Source: a virus. Taken from it: 50,497 bases of DNA. A model generated the notes under the pieces. The model ran no database searches. It was not told where the DNA came from and saw only the letters and a list, made by a program, of their open reading frames with translations. Positions 31,901 to 38,468 of this stretch are shown in pieces. The first letter of the stretch is position 1. Each line of letters begins with the position of its first letter. The stretch is taken from IMG/VR virus record IMGVR_UViG_3300019124_000003, positions 64,001 to 114,497 of that record, one strand, 5' to 3'. Position numbers and translations under genes: made by a program.

Positions 31901-33488
31901 CCTGACGGTCGGCCTCGGTGCGGGCGGCCTCGTTGGCGGCCTCGCCGAAGGTCTTCTCACGCTCGGCGATCTCGCGGCGCTTCTCGGCGATGCGCTGCTC
32001 CAGCATGAGCTGGCGCTCGGCGCGCGACATGCCGTCGAAGAACACGCCGCCGACGCGGTTGCGATGGGCGTCCGACTCGAGGTCGGCGAGCTCCGAACGG
32101 AGCTCCTGAAGGTCCTTGAAGGCCGTCTTCATCGACTCCTTCGAGGCCGCGCCCTTGTAGCGCTCCAATTCCTGCCAGGCCTCGCGGGTCTTCTCGCCGA
32201 GGAAGCCGAAGCGGTCGGCGAGCAGATACAGGCCGGCGCCGAGCAGCGGCAGCCAGGGCGCGAGGGTGGAGAAGGCAGCACCCAGAGCCGGCATCGCCGC
32301 GGTCAGCACCCGCAGGCGGGTGGCCGCGGCCGCGAAGCCCGAGGTCACGGTGCCGAGGTTCGTGGCCGCAGCCTGGGCGTTGGTCGCCGCCAACTGGGCC
32401 CGGAACAGCACGAGCTCCTGCCGGACACGGGTGATCGCGGCGGCGAACGAGGCGAAGAAGCGAACGGCAGTCGTGGCGACGAACGCATAGGCCATCGCCT
32501 GTCCGATGCCGACGATCTCCTCGCGGAAGCGGATCACGATGTTCACGCCGGAGCGGATCACGTTGACGACGCTGGTGAGCGCCTGACCGATGGAGTCGGC
32601 CCAGCGCTGCGCCTCGGGACCGGCGAGCGCGGCGTTGAAGTCGCGGAGCTGACGCTTGACCGTCTCGAAATACTGGCTCTCACCGACCTTGAGGGCGAGG
32701 TTCTGCATCAGGGTCGAGGTCTGGGCCATCATGCCCGAGAAGGTCGCCATCTGACGCTGGGCGGCGCCGCCGAATACGCGGTCGAGCTCCATCTGGAGCG
32801 CCTGGAGCGCGGGCTTGGCCTGCACCGTGCCGGTGGAGATTTCCTGGATGAGGGTGTCCATCGACACGCCCATCGCGCGGGCCATCAGCTCCGTGGCGCG
32901 CGGGATCGCCTCGCCGAGCTGCTGCCTCAGCTCTTCCATCTGGATCACGCCCTTACCGGACATCTGCGAGATGGCGAGCGAGGCGCGCTTGAGGGTTTCC
33001 TCGTTGCCGCCGAAGCTTGCGACCGCATCGACCAGGGCCTTCATCGAGCCCGTGGTCGGGTCGATGCCGGTGGACTTCAGCTTCACGAACACGTCGGTCA
33101 GGCCGCGCAGGGAATACGGAGCCTGGAGCGCGAAGTCGCGCAGCATCTTCATCTGGTCGGCCGCGTCCCGGATCGGGTCGGCCGCGGTGCTCATGGACTG
33201 CATGAGCACGCGCAGGCGCTCCATCTCGGCATTGACCTGGACGATCTGTCCGGCCCAGCCGGTGGTGATGGCGCGCAGGTTGTTGAGGGCCGCGCCGGCG
33301 CCCGCGAAGATGACGGTCAGATCGCGGAAGGAGGCGAGGAAGCCGCGGCCGGCCTCCTCGACGCGCCGCAGGGAGGTGTAGGTCTGGCCGACATTGCGCT
33401 CGAACTGCCGCAGCGTTTCACCCGCATGGATCATGCGGGTGGTAAAGGAGCCGTCGGCAAGTTCCAGTTCGACGCGAATTGCGGCCAT
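28944..33488 (-). CDS. H: Tape measure protein with lytic transglycosylase domain
   Basis: This 1514-aa protein sets tail length and is ejected with the DNA. It has a tape-measure N-terminal domain (1-290, including TDVFVKLKSTGIDPTTGSMK and SGKGVIQMEELRQQLGEAIP), hydrophobic segments around 330-425, long charged coiled coils (430-770), a soluble lytic transglycosylase domain (about 872-970, VIGVESGG with catalytic E882, then TGLGQFIEGTW), another helical stretch, and a Gly-rich C-terminus with HTGGI motifs. A TGATATAAT extended -10 and operator copy 14 precede it. Confidence 0.92.
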   Translation of the reverse strand: MAAIRVELELADGSFTTRMIHAGETLRQFERNVGQTYTSLRRVEEAGRGFLASFRDLTVIFAGAGAALNNLRAITTGWAGQIVQVNAEMERLRVLMQSMSTAADPIRDAADQMKMLRDFALQAPYSLRGLTDVFVKLKSTGIDPTTGSMKALVDAVASFGGNEETLKRASLAISQMSGKGVIQMEELRQQLGEAIPRATELMARAMGVSMDTLIQEISTGTVQAKPALQALQMELDRVFGGAAQRQMATFSGMMAQTSTLMQNLALKVGESQYFETVKRQLRDFNAALAGPEAQRWADSIGQALTSVVNVIRSGVNIVIRFREEIVGIGQAMAYAFVATTAVRFFASFAAAITRVRQELVLFRAQLAATNAQAAATNLGTVTSGFAAAATRLRVLTAAMPALGAAFSTLAPWLPLLGAGLYLLADRFGFLGEKTREAWQELERYKGAASKESMKTAFKDLQELRSELADLESDAHRNRVGGVFFDGMSRAERQLMLEQRIAEKRREIAEREKTFGEAANEAARTEADRQANHVMSQIQRELDAVQRKYDEEGRRQADAHREERTRLINQGKYVGDIDQAYREQRAREAVKFYDDQLKVLDEHYAQQKALAASGNEQVAAIANEALNKIARSQAQIVQMREAAEQMTMGVPKGAKPVRDEEQFQRGQQALKNIRAEVTGLQAALQGASAEVVELSELLRQGKYGPADRQEVQRLIESLIQAQKEKEKLDELLEGRSKLERDILNARIKMEEELLELQAKAEGRELDEVEKIKIRLRQDYYKGLTLDANGNVRSAIENIRRGIGGMEQASKAAEESLKNGVFGDNMLTRARSFLDIIRGLGSAWDDFRNGVNNTDPSRAMQSPGTGGYSGNVSGSYLDKVIGVESGGIATAKNPRSTATGLGQFIEGTWLQFIRETMPQILNKGVAYALTLRNDPNLSRQAVAWYADKNARYLQERNLEPTDRNLYLSHFLGPEGAVKALTSNMMTKLEALFPAKVINDNREVMAGKTVADLLAWAGRKMGDGTSWTGSRESLDRRGPQRMDYIDTGVTRELEKLTEQRKELTKQAGETALAVDLREIRKRAEEAKKEIVGMGDAEAQVRAEIEAGKYGRDRTNPDAEYYKEIIAAAKALDQAEEDNQKRRQAREKADSAIQRRAQRAEDLAEKEAAARDSFKNPLDHGRSESYLALERQLRREGDLIKQFYGQDSAQYRQHLEQKELLLQQHINSEVLQTAAGWQQKIDALRQGMMTESQARQAETERYIQQIQKELEAFRGSAEERAALEAKAQELIALARQKTAMDGPLARQMKEWSDFGGNMEQAMTGWLDSAADALANFITTGKADFKSLANAIIADITRIALKATFSNLFGGQGKGNAAKAAGAKAASGGKSFPFFHTGGIVGQISRMSGRVNPMVFANAPRFHTGGIIKGMGLKPGEVPIIAKKGEGVFTPEQMAAMGQMGGSQVITISPTVQVNATGGTKEQNADLAAQTAKAVEGTIRQIVAQELLVQRRQGGMLAR

Positions 33489-33503
33489 CTCGATCCCTGA
33501 ATG

Positions 33504-33521
33504 TAAGTCAGTAGTGACTTA
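33504..33521. promoter_or_regulatory. Operator palindrome, copy 14 (perfect arms)
   Basis: TAAGTCA-GTAG-TGACTTA upstream of the tape measure gene, immediately downstream of its predicted -10. Confidence 0.88.
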
Positions 33522-33529
33522 TTATATCA
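33521..33529 (-). promoter_or_regulatory. Extended -10 promoter of the tape measure gene
   Basis: TGATATAAT on the minus strand is a perfect extended -10. No good -35 is seen. Operator copy 14 covers the expected start. Confidence 0.55.
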
Positions 33530-33534
33530 GATCA

Positions 33535-33873
33535 TCACCACTTGCCCATGCCTTTCAGCGCAAGCAGGCCGGCGCGGTCATATTCAGGTTCGATCTCGAG
33601 GACCTTCGGCGCCTCCTCGAACTCGACGATGGTGCCGAGCTGCCGGCGCAGGTCCTTGATGAGCTTCTCGGCGTATTCCTTCGACTGGACGGAACCCATG
33701 AGGGTCGCCAGGCGAAGATCCTGCTCGGCCCAGATGCGATCGACGTTCTTGGACAGCATCCAGAACGTCTTTAAGGGCAGCTTGCGTGTCTCGACGACGG
33801 ACAGGCCGTAGTGATGGCACACGCGGGAGAACAGGTAGCCGAAATCGACTACCCTTAAGCTCCCGCCGTCGGA
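33535..33873 (-). CDS. T: Tail assembly chaperone T part, made by -1 frameshift from G
   Basis: This frame lacks a plausible start or ribosome site. It is reached by a -1 shift at the slippery heptamer A-AAC-CCT (33879-33873) near the end of gene G. A 6-nt spacer (CCGACG) separates the heptamer from a predicted structure whose outer stem GCGGGAG/CTCCCGC pairs 33860-33866 with 33823-33829 and encloses a smaller GTAG/CTAC stem. The shift adds about 112 residues and gives a GT fusion of about 229 aa, as in lambda gpGT, which chaperones the tape measure during tail assembly. Confidence 0.8.
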   Translation of the reverse strand, partial: SDGGSLRVVDFGYLFSRVCHHYGLSVVETRKLPLKTFWMLSKNVDRIWAEQDLRLATLMGSVQSKEYAEKLIKDLRRQLGTIVEFEEAPKVLEIEPEYDRAGLLALKGMGKW

Positions 33874-34223
33874 GGGTTTTCAACCTCCTTGGCTTCCTCC
33901 GCCATGCTCTCCTCGACCTGCTTGGAGCCGTTGTGCTTCTGGGCGAAGTCGAGAATGGCGTTGAGCTTGACCAAGGGCAGCTTGCGCAGCTCCTCCTCCG
34001 TCATGGTCGGGAAGGCCCGGATGAGCATCTTGATGATGGTCATCGTCTCCTTCTCGAAATCGGGGTTCGTTCCGAGATCCTGGACGAGCTTGGTGTTGTA
34101 GATGAAGTCGTCCACCGTGATCGGCTGAAGCGCGTGCTCCTTGCCGTTGAGCTTGACGACGATTTCGACCTCATTCTCGATGGCATCGAGGTCGAGATAA
34201 ACGGGTCCGTTTGCGTTCGCCAT
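33855..34223 (-). CDS. G: Tail assembly chaperone G
   Basis: The 122-aa product (MANANGPVYLDLDAIENEVE..., DDFIYNTKLVQDLG, RAFPTMTEEELRKLPLVKLN) fits the phage tail assembly chaperone family. Most ribosomes should terminate at 33855, and a minority shift at 33873-33879 to make GT. It lies between the tail tube and the tape measure gene, the standard position. GAAAGGAC lies upstream of ATG 34223. Confidence 0.82.
   Translation of the reverse strand: MANANGPVYLDLDAIENEVEIVVKLNGKEHALQPITVDDFIYNTKLVQDLGTNPDFEKETMTIIKMLIRAFPTMTEEELRKLPLVKLNAILDFAQKHNGSKQVEESMAEEAKEVENPPTAGA
33873..33879 (-). promoter_or_regulatory. Programmed -1 frameshift site
   Basis: The minus-strand heptamer A-AAC-CCT is in the X-XXY-YYZ register of gene G, with a stem-loop starting 6 nt downstream. 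Confidence 0.75.
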
Positions 34224-34251
34224 GTGTCCTTTCCAGAAACAAAGAGACTGC

Positions 34252-34270
34252 CAGCGAGGGCTGCTCGCTG
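34252..34270 (-). terminator. Hairpin after the tail tube gene
   Basis: CAGCGAG (34252-34258) pairs with CTCGCTG (34264-34270). On the minus strand it is followed by a T-rich TCTCTTTGTTT. It abuts operator copy 15 and would attenuate read-through from tail tube into the chaperone gene. Confidence 0.55.
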
Positions 34271-34288
34271 ACAGTCAGTAATGACTTA
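34271..34288. promoter_or_regulatory. Operator-like palindrome, copy 15
   Basis: ACAGTCA-GTAA-TGACTTA between the tail tube stop and the chaperone gene, directly adjacent to a terminator-like hairpin. Confidence 0.75.
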
Positions 34289-34317
34289 TCACTCCCGATA
34301 AATCAAGCTTTATACCG

Positions 34318-34845
34318 TTACGCCGCAGCGTCTTCGTGACCCACGAAGAACAGGCGCTCCGTCACCGGGTCCGGATAGCCCGTGAAGGTGCAGTTGAAGA
34401 TCCGCTCGTCCTCGGTCTGGTAGGCGAACTGGATCGCACCCGGGGTCATGGCGCGCGGGATCACGAAGTCCTCGGACTCGTCGGCGTCCGGCAGGCTCTT
34501 CGGATGCAGGCGCAGCTCCTTCGCCACTTCGAGCAGCGAGAGACCGACGCCGGTCTTCACGTCCACGCGCTTCTTCGTCGGATCGGTGCCGTCGGTCACG
34601 AGGGTCGAGCCCGGCATGATCTTGACGAGGTTCTCCAGGGTCGTCTCGGCAAGCGGCACCGTGACGGAGACGTTGCGCGACACGATGATCTCGTTGATGG
34701 CAGTCCGACCGAACTGGTCCACCTCGACGCGCTTCGTCTCGGTGGTCACTTCGACTTCAACACCGCCCTTGGTGAAGCCAAGGTCCTGGCTGTCGAAGAA
34801 GATCTTGCAGACGCCAAGCTTCACGTTCTTGGTATCAGAGGCCAT
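34318..34845 (-). CDS. V: Major tail tube protein
   Basis: The 175-aa lambda gpV-like tube subunit starts MASDTKNVKLGVCKIFFDSQ and contains the family motif LGFTKGGVEVEVTTETKRVE, with further strands ending NCTFTGYPDPVTERLFFVG. It polymerises around the tape measure. AAAGGAA precedes ATG 34845. It has one of the best promoters in the window, flanked by two operators, as expected for a highly expressed late protein. Confidence 0.87.
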   Translation of the reverse strand: MASDTKNVKLGVCKIFFDSQDLGFTKGGVEVEVTTETKRVEVDQFGRTAINEIIVSRNVSVTVPLAETTLENLVKIMPGSTLVTDGTDPTKKRVDVKTGVGLSLLEVAKELRLHPKSLPDADESEDFVIPRAMTPGAIQFAYQTEDERIFNCTFTGYPDPVTERLFFVGHEDAAA

Positions 34846-34870
34846 TGGTCTATTCCTTTGCAAAGGGCTG

Positions 34871-34888
34871 TCAGTCAGTTCTGACTTA
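34871..34888. promoter_or_regulatory. Operator palindrome, copy 16 (tail tube, downstream)
   Basis: TCAGTCA-GTTC-TGACTTA begins at the predicted transcription start of the tail tube promoter. Confidence 0.82.
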
Positions 34889-34894
34889 TATGAT

Positions 34895-34923
34895 ATTGTA
34901 TCCGCAACGAGATAACCAGTCAA
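34895..34923 (-). promoter_or_regulatory. Tail tube promoter
   Basis: On the minus strand TTGACT (34918-34923), 17 bp, TACAAT (34895-34900). The -35 lies within operator copy 17, and copy 16 overlaps the start site. Confidence 0.8.
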
Positions 34924-34933
34924 AACTGACTTA
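34916..34933. promoter_or_regulatory. Operator palindrome, copy 17 (tail tube, upstream)
   Basis: CCAGTCA-AAAC-TGACTTA. It contains the tail tube -35, and its minus-strand TAA is the stop codon of the upstream tail terminator gene. Confidence 0.82.
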
Positions 34934-35329
34934 TGAGCGCGCCAGTGCCGTCTTGAAGTTGATCGACCACTCGATGCCGTTGCCGTCGGAGCGCGGGTAG
35001 CGGATCGGCAGCGTCTCCGGGAGCATCTGCTTGACCTCGATCTCCTCGCCCGTCTCGGGGTCGGTGACGATGCGATGATAGGAGGTCAGCGCGGCCATCA
35101 CCCGGTCGGCCTTCGCATGGCCGACGGACTGCTTCTGCGAGCGCACGATGACCTGGATCTCGGTCGTGTGGTAGCCCGGGATCTCGTGATGGACCTTGAC
35201 GCCGGTGAGCGGCAGGCGGATCAGGATGCCCTCCGGCACGTCGGCCGGCAGCTCGAACAGGAAGATGTCCTTGCCGGCCGTGCCGAGACCGGCGTCTTCC
35301 AGGATCTTGACGAAGCCTCCCAGGTTCAC
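34931..35329 (-). CDS. U: Tail terminator protein (U-like)
   Basis: The 132-aa product (MNLGGFVKILEDAGLGTAGK, IFLFELPADVPEGILIRLPL, IPGYHTTEIQVIVRSQKQS) matches phage tail terminator/minor tail proteins that cap the tail tube and join it to the head. It starts with GTG at 35329, overlapping the upstream stop (GTGA). Confidence 0.72.
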   Translation of the reverse strand: MNLGGFVKILEDAGLGTAGKDIFLFELPADVPEGILIRLPLTGVKVHHEIPGYHTTEIQVIVRSQKQSVGHAKADRVMAALTSYHRIVTDPETGEEIEVKQMLPETLPIRYPRSDGNGIEWSINFKTALARS

Positions 35330-35769
35330 AGCTTGAACTCCTTCTCAACCGCGGAAATCATCGCCCGCTGCAAGATCGGCGCCCGCTCCTCCATCGCGCG
35401 GGTCAGGAACTTGCGGCCGATATGGACGCCGGGATTGGCGTCGCGCTTGGCCTGCGTGCCCGGACCCGGCCTGGCATCGTCGTAGTTCTCATGCACCTCG
35501 ACCGCGTAGGTATCGACGTTGACGCCGTTGACGATGCCGCCCATCACGATGTCGATCTGCAAGCGGCCGCGATGACCGTAATGCACGTCCTTGCGGATCG
35601 ATTCCTCGAGGTTGTGCTTGTCCACGGGCGCATAGAGCCGGGCCTGCTCCACGATCCTGTCGGCCTCGCGGTGCATGGTCTTGCGGGCGGAATCCGACAC
35701 CTTCTCGGCCGTGTGCCGGAGCTGGGCGATCAACTGGTCGATGCCCTTGACCTTCATGTTGATCTTCAT
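35326..35769 (-). CDS. HK97 gp10-like / Z-like tail completion protein
   Basis: The 147-aa basic, helical N-terminal protein (MKVKGIDQLIAQLRHTAEKV) shows the gp10-family pattern ARLYAPVDKHNLEESI and a C-terminal GRKFLTRAMEERAPILQRAM. This family completes the tail end for head joining. Its position between terminator and connector agrees. It overlaps both neighbours by 4 nt. Confidence 0.75.
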   Translation of the reverse strand: MKINMKVKGIDQLIAQLRHTAEKVSDSARKTMHREADRIVEQARLYAPVDKHNLEESIRKDVHYGHRGRLQIDIVMGGIVNGVNVDTYAVEVHENYDDARPGPGTQAKRDANPGVHIGRKFLTRAMEERAPILQRAMISAVEKEFKL

Positions 35770-36113
35770 TCCGTCCACACCTCGAATTCGACCTCGTTGT
35801 GATCGTGCTGGCCGGTGACGGCGATGCGCGGCTGGATCGAGGTCACGCGCAAGGTGAGCCCGGCGATCTCGAAGCGGTCGCCGAGTCCGATCTCGATATG
35901 CGGCTGGAACAGGATCTTGGCGGCCGCGACCACCTCTTCGGCGTTGCCGCGGGAGGCGGAACTGTCGGTTCTGACGGAGGTCTTCTGCGCGGCGCCTCTC
36001 AGATGCACGACGCCGCATTCGACGGTCTTCGGCTCGGAGAAGACCGCCTCGTTGTAGACGTTGTTGCCGACCTTTCGCGAGAGCCGGCCGCGTGTATTGG
36101 GGATGAAGCTCAT
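35766..36113 (-). CDS. Head-tail connector / head closure protein
   Basis: The 115-aa beta-rich protein contains VYNEAVFSEPKTVECGVVHL and the terminal IGLGDRFEIAGLTLRVTSIQ then HDHNEVEFEVWTE, reminiscent of head closure (gpFII/gp16-like) proteins. Assignment rests mainly on size, fold and position. Confidence 0.55.
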   Translation of the reverse strand: MSFIPNTRGRLSRKVGNNVYNEAVFSEPKTVECGVVHLRGAAQKTSVRTDSSASRGNAEEVVAAAKILFQPHIEIGLGDRFEIAGLTLRVTSIQPRIAVTGQHDHNEVEFEVWTE

Positions 36114-36874
36114 TCGTCCGCCTTCCTCAAGATCGCGTCGGAGTTGGGATGGAAGACCTCGTTGCGGATCTCGGCGTAGATCGGCAGCGACGAGCCGGCC
36201 GACATGGCGATGACCTGGCCGTGATACTGCGAGGTCGGGTTGAGGTGAGAGACCTGCGCCTTCTCCAGCCCGTGATCGGCAAGCGTCATCAGCACGACCT
36301 CGTTGTAGACGGCGAGCAGATGATGGCGCCACACGGCCCGGACGAACTTGCGGGACGGCCACTTCTGGTTCCCGCGGTCGTGGAAGAAGAAATGCAGCTC
36401 CGCGGCGTTGCCGATGCGGTATTCCATGAGCGCCGCCCGGTGCGGAACGCCCTTGGACCGGGCCGCGAGATTGACCTGAAGAATCGTGCGCCGGAGCGAG
36501 TGCTTCAGGAAAGCGATGTCGCGCTCGATCTGCACAGACAGTTCGTGACGGAGATAGCTTTCCGCTGCGTTTAAATGCTCGCTGACAGCTTCGGGAATCT
36601 CGTCGCTCGTCTCGACGCTCAACTCTTCTAGCGTCGTTCTGTAAGCGCGATACGCGATGTTGGTCGTGGCTTCCGTGATGGCCCGCGCCTCCTGCTCCAG
36701 GAAGGTTCGGGCGATCGCGTAGGCCTCCTCCTCGACGCGCCGGAGCTGGCGCGGCGTGCCGAAATCGGCCGCGTCCAGCGCCCGGGCATAGAGAGCGCGC
36801 CAGCCTTCGACCAGGGTGGCGTAGCGGAGCGCTGCGAGCTCCGCCTCTTCCGTCATCAAGAGCTGGATCTTCAT
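36110..36874 (-). CDS. Minor head protein, possibly MuF-like
   Basis: The 254-aa helical protein has an aromatic/His-rich C-terminal half (AELHFFFHDRGNQKWPSRKF, VSHLNPTSQYHGQVIAMSAG) ending FHPNSDAILRK. The H-P-N element near the end recalls MuF-type head morphogenesis proteins (F/SPP1 gp7), but the match is weak. It lies in the connector cluster, so a virion or connector role is likely. Confidence 0.5.
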   Translation of the reverse strand: MKIQLLMTEEAELAALRYATLVEGWRALYARALDAADFGTPRQLRRVEEEAYAIARTFLEQEARAITEATTNIAYRAYRTTLEELSVETSDEIPEAVSEHLNAAESYLRHELSVQIERDIAFLKHSLRRTILQVNLAARSKGVPHRAALMEYRIGNAAELHFFFHDRGNQKWPSRKFVRAVWRHHLLAVYNEVVLMTLADHGLEKAQVSHLNPTSQYHGQVIAMSAGSSLPIYAEIRNEVFHPNSDAILRKADE

Positions 36875-37686
36875 GCGCGCGTCAGGGTCATCCGCATTTC
36901 GACATAGCCGGCAAGCTCGTTCAGCGCCGCGGTCGAGACGCCGAGATCGAGCGGGCGCACGCCGGACCGGAACATCATCGAGGACTCGCCGATGCTCTCG
37001 GACAGAAGGCCGGCCCGGCGCTTCTCGCCGATCGGGTCGTGCCGGAGAATCTCGTTGGCCTCGACCACCTGGGCGCGGCGAAGCGCCTGGCGGAACGGCT
37101 CGGGCAACTGGGTGAGGTAGTGATCCAGCGTCAACGCATCCCAGCGCCGCGGCGTGATCGTCTGGTAGTAGGAGCCCAGCTCATACATGACGTTCTGGGG
37201 ATCCACGTCCTCCGGACGGCGCACCCGGTAGCCGAGCTTGGTCAGCCGGCGATAGGCTTCCATCAGGGCCCGGGTCTGCTCGACCTTCGAGGCGCCGGCA
37301 AAGCCTTCGAGGCCGGGAATGCGCGAGGCCTCCAGCACCGCCTGCTCGTAGGTCTGGAACGAGTTGTCCATGATCACGAGCCGCACCGGCGCGAGCAGGA
37401 GATAGGTCTCCTCGCTGGTGAAGGTGCCGGCGTCGGTTTCGATCCGGATCGTGACGGTGCGAGCGCCGTCCACGGCGCCGTCGGGCAGCGCGTTGGCGGA
37501 CGCCGGCACCGTGAACTCGACATCGGTGGCGCCTTCCGAAACGGCGACTTCCGCCTCGGGGACGCGCTCGACGCCGTGCTCGTCGGTGACGCGGGCGAAC
37601 AACCCGGTCGGCGTCACCGGGTCGCCGTTGAGATCGATCAGGGGGATCCGCAAGGTAACAGCGGTGCCGACCGGGTAGTTCTTCAT
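36871..37686 (-). CDS. Head-tail joining protein with N-terminal Ig-like domain
   Basis: The 271-aa product has a beta-sandwich-like N-terminus (1-105, VGTAVTLRIPLIDLNGDPVT) and a helical C-terminal domain with the pattern LLSESIGESSMMFRSGVRPL then LGVSTAALNELAGYVEMR, found in phage adaptor proteins near the capsid gene. Function is inferred as adaptor/connector. It overlaps the next gene by 4 nt. Confidence 0.55.
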   Translation of the reverse strand: MKNYPVGTAVTLRIPLIDLNGDPVTPTGLFARVTDEHGVERVPEAEVAVSEGATDVEFTVPASANALPDGAVDGARTVTIRIETDAGTFTSEETYLLLAPVRLVIMDNSFQTYEQAVLEASRIPGLEGFAGASKVEQTRALMEAYRRLTKLGYRVRRPEDVDPQNVMYELGSYYQTITPRRWDALTLDHYLTQLPEPFRQALRRAQVVEANEILRHDPIGEKRRAGLLSESIGESSMMFRSGVRPLDLGVSTAALNELAGYVEMRMTLTRA

Positions 37687-37697
37687 GCGCTACCCTC

Positions 37698-38387
37698 TTA
37701 CTTCGTGAGCGCCACGGTCGCGGCCACGTCGCCGGCCTTCACGGTCACGGCCTTGGCGCCGCTTTCGAGGGTCGCGACCGAAACCTCCGTCGCCGGAATC
37801 TCGCCGCCGACCTCGACCGCATCGACATCGGACGCCGGAGCATCGGCCGGGGACTCGGACCGGGCAGCCTCCTCGGCAGCCTTCGCCTGAAGCGCCCTCT
37901 CCTCCGCGGCCACCGCGTCGATGCGGCTCTGCCACTGGGCCTGAGCCTTCATGATCTCCTTGATCAGGCCGGGGATCGAGCGGTCGCGCACGCCCCACTT
38001 GTCGGCAACGACGCGCACGGCCCGGATGCCGCCCTCGGCGCCGATCTTTTCCAGATCCGCGACGGTGAGCAGCGGGTGCGGAGGCTTCTCGGCCTGCACG
38101 GCGAGCTTCTTCTGTTCCGCCGCGACGGCAGCCTCGGTGGCGCGGGCGAGCGGCTTCTCGACGGCAGCCGCAACGGTCGTCACGCCGCCGGCGATGGCAG
38201 CCGCGACGCCGGCCTGGCCGAGCTCCTTGCCGTCGGCATCCACGAGAACGCAGCGCACGAGGCCGGAGAGATGGTTGAGATGATAGGGATCGACTGGGCT
38301 GACGGACACGCCGTCCTTGAATTCCACCTGTCCGAAGAAGCCGGTGTAGCCTTCCCAGCCCTTCTCGGTGATCTTGAGCTTCTGCAT
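37698..38387 (-). CDS. Hypothetical head protein (229 aa)
   Basis: The N-terminus ITEKGWEGYTGFFGQVEFKD resembles a small family encoded just after capsid genes. The middle (about 60-125) is Ala/Val-rich, followed by a region DKWGVRDRSIPGLIKEIMKA and an acidic, Ala-rich C-terminus. ATG 38387 is preferred over GTG 38405 because AGGAC is 7 nt upstream. Possible head decoration or chaperone. Unproven. Confidence 0.5.
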   Translation of the reverse strand: MQKLKITEKGWEGYTGFFGQVEFKDGVSVSPVDPYHLNHLSGLVRCVLVDADGKELGQAGVAAAIAGGVTTVAAAVEKPLARATEAAVAAEQKKLAVQAEKPPHPLLTVADLEKIGAEGGIRAVRVVADKWGVRDRSIPGLIKEIMKAQAQWQSRIDAVAAEERALQAKAAEEAARSESPADAPASDVDAVEVGGEIPATEVSVATLESGAKAVTVKAGDVAATVALTK

Positions 38388-38413
38388 GAGTGTCCTGCGG
38401 TTCACAAACGAAA

Positions 38414-38433
38414 GGGCGGGATTGCTCCCGCCC
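38414..38433 (-). terminator. Terminator-like hairpin after the capsid gene
   Basis: GGGCGGGA (38414-38421) and TCCCGCCC (38426-38433) form a perfect 8-bp stem with a 4-nt loop, followed on the minus strand by TTTCGTTT. A transcript starting at the predicted promoter 38438-38466 would begin inside this stem and so escape it. Confidence 0.65.
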
Positions 38434-38437
38434 CTTC

Positions 38438-38466
38438 ATGATAAGTAAGAATTGACTTATCGTCCA
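38438..38466 (-). promoter_or_regulatory. Predicted promoter downstream of the capsid gene
   Basis: On the minus strand TGGACG (38461-38466), 17 bp, TATCAT (38438-38443), with operator copy 18 in the spacer. Confidence 0.5.
38442..38459. promoter_or_regulatory. Operator-like palindrome, copy 18
   Basis: TAAGTAA-GAAT-TGACTTA between the capsid stop and the hairpin. Symmetry extends by one base pair on each side beyond the core. Confidence 0.72.
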
Positions 38467-38468
38467 GA

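Noticed and set aside
28845-33500. Very long open frame on the plus strand opposite the tape measure gene
   Set aside because: It mirrors the tape measure gene in a GC-rich genome, has no ribosome site and a low-complexity Leu/Arg/Gly composition. It is an antisense shadow.
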